DNA from: Micavibrio sp. UBA2020 | GTDB lineage: Bacteria > Pseudomonadota > Alphaproteobacteria > Micavibrionales > UBA2020 | Direction: 5' to 3' | NCBI GenBank assembly: GCA_002334985.1 | Contig: DDBY01000149.1 | Coordinates: 1 to 5,644 of the forward strand | Length of the DNA stretch: 5,644 nucleotides | Part shown: positions 4,874-5,644 of the stretch, piece after piece | Layout: each line of letters opens with the position of its first letter | How positions within the stretch are numbered: the stretch's first letter is position 1 | The notes under the pieces: model-generated | What the model saw: the letters and a program-made list of their open reading frames with translations, nothing else | Told to the model about the DNA's origin: nothing | The model's database searches: none | Program-made: the position numbers and the translations under genes

Positions 4874-5644
4874 ATGGCAACACGCCGACCGTTCGTATCC
4901 CTGCCCTTTGCCGCGCTGGCGCTGACCGTCTTGTTGATGGCAAGTGCGCCTGTGGCATCTTCATGGGCCGAAGAACGCACGGTCGGCGTGTCCGTTGACA
5001 ACGCTGTCACGGAAGCTGCGCAAGACGCCGAGAAAACGGCCGAACGCGCAGCCCCCGCAGCAACTGCCCCTTCCTCAAACGAAGCCAAAACGGATTTGCC
5101 GCTGCAAGCTGCAACCGAAGAGGCTTTCGATGTGGACGCCGCCGCAGCTGAAGCGGCACACGACGGCGAACACAAAAAATCCGGCCTGCCGCAGCTCGAC
5201 CCCTCGACCTACCCCAGCCAGATTTTCTGGCTGCTGGTGTCTTTCGTCCTGCTTTATACCCTGATGTCCCGCGTGGCGCTGCCGCGTGTGACCGAAGTTC
5301 TGGACATGCGCCAGACCCAGCGTGACAACAACCTGAACCGTGCAGAACACCTGCAGGAAGACGCCGCGAAAATCCGCCAGACGCTTGACGCCTCCATGGC
5401 GGCAGCACAGGCAGAAGCGCAAGCGACCCTGAGCGCGCGCGAACAGGAAAATGCCAAAAAGATGAACGCGGAAAACGCCCGCTTCATGGAACATGCGCGC
5501 AACCGCATTACCAGCGCGGAGCAAAACATCAGCAAAGCGAAAGAAGAAGCCCTTCTGTCGCTGGCCGATATTTCCGCCGAAGTTGCCGCCGACATCGTGC
5601 AGAAAGTCTCCGGTTCGGCTGCCAATAAAAACGACGCCAAAAAA
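4874..5644 (+). CDS. atpF': F0 ATP synthase subunit b' with signal-peptide-like N-terminus, 3' end beyond window
   Basis: One of the two unequal stator subunits (b and b') that link subunit a to F1 in alphaproteobacteria. I read 257 residues and no stop before the edge. Residues 1-32 look like a signal peptide: Arg pair (TRRPFV, 4-9), hydrophobic core (8-24), possible cleavage after SWA (30-32). Residues 33-103 form a low-complexity linker rich in Ala, Glu and Asp. The conserved LPQLDPSTYPSQIFWLLVSF (105-124) begins the single membrane anchor (about 115-135), then ALPRVTEVLDMR leads into a long coiled coil (147-245) rich in Ala, Glu, Gln and Lys. AGAGGA lies upstream of the ATG. The b gene probably follows outside the window. 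Subunit b' is favoured over b by the LPQLDPSTYPSQIFW motif and the position right after atpE. Confidence 0.94.
   Translation, partial: MATRRPFVSLPFAALALTVLLMASAPVASSWAEERTVGVSVDNAVTEAAQDAEKTAERAAPAATAPSSNEAKTDLPLQAATEEAFDVDAAAAEAAHDGEHKKSGLPQLDPSTYPSQIFWLLVSFVLLYTLMSRVALPRVTEVLDMRQTQRDNNLNRAEHLQEDAAKIRQTLDASMAAAQAEAQATLSAREQENAKKMNAENARFMEHARNRITSAEQNISKAKEEALLSLADISAEVAADIVQKVSGSAANKNDAKK

Noticed and set aside
4315..5175. Long open frame on the minus strand across atpB, atpE and atpF'
   Set aside because: It is antisense to three well-recognised atp genes and its translation (Ala/Ser/Glu-rich, no domain) is what codon bias on the other strand produces. No ribosome binding site supports it.

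Overview
The window looks like a chromosomal segment of an alphaproteobacterium. The best evidence is the right half, which holds a stand-alone F0 cluster in the order atpI-atpB-atpE-atpF' with a second, b'-type stator subunit. The AtpB N-terminus (IKPLIPLNIGGYDVSFT) and the AtpE helices also read like alphaproteobacterial proteins. No rRNA, tRNA, phage, insertion sequence or CRISPR signal was seen, and no stretch over 300 bases lacks a gene. The genus cannot be fixed from this sequence.

Left, minus strand (1-1701): a GNAT-like protein of unknown substrate (898-1701) is followed after 30 bases by an M20-family metallo-amidohydrolase whose C-terminal part lies beyond the left edge (1-867). The two probably share a transcript. 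Upstream of them, positions 1702-1899 are a non-coding stretch with a tandem 14-bp inverted-repeat unit and a perfect 8-bp hairpin.

Middle (1900-3274): a divergent sulfur/redox module. On the minus strand an AhpD-like carboxymuconolactone decarboxylase family protein (2485-2844) precedes a YgaP-type membrane rhodanese (1900-2460). On the plus strand is an ArsR-family repressor (2942-3274) that resembles E. coli YgaV and the persulfide sensors BigR and SqrR, with a Cys pair (C37, C103) 66 residues apart as in those sensors. The 97-base gap between the two arms holds a near-perfect 24-bp palindrome that overlaps predicted promoters on both strands. One operator could therefore control the regulator and the two effector genes. 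The likely logic is derepression by sulfane sulfur (persulfide/polysulfide), with the rhodanese handling sulfane sulfur and the AhpD-like protein acting as a thiol redox partner or peroxidase.

Right, plus strand (3275-5644): after a 161-base gap with an 11-bp-arm hairpin and a good sigma70-type promoter come atpI (assembly/ion-channel-associated protein), atpB (subunit a), atpE (subunit c, proton type by its residues) and atpF' (subunit b'), which is cut by the right edge. The b' subunit has a signal-peptide-like start and a long Ala/Glu-rich linker before its membrane anchor.

Most of this is ordinary core genome. The part most worth attention is the middle module: the persulfide-sensor signature, the shared operator, the inserted AhpD-like gene, and a rhodanese with an extra CxxC and a C-terminal Cys pair.
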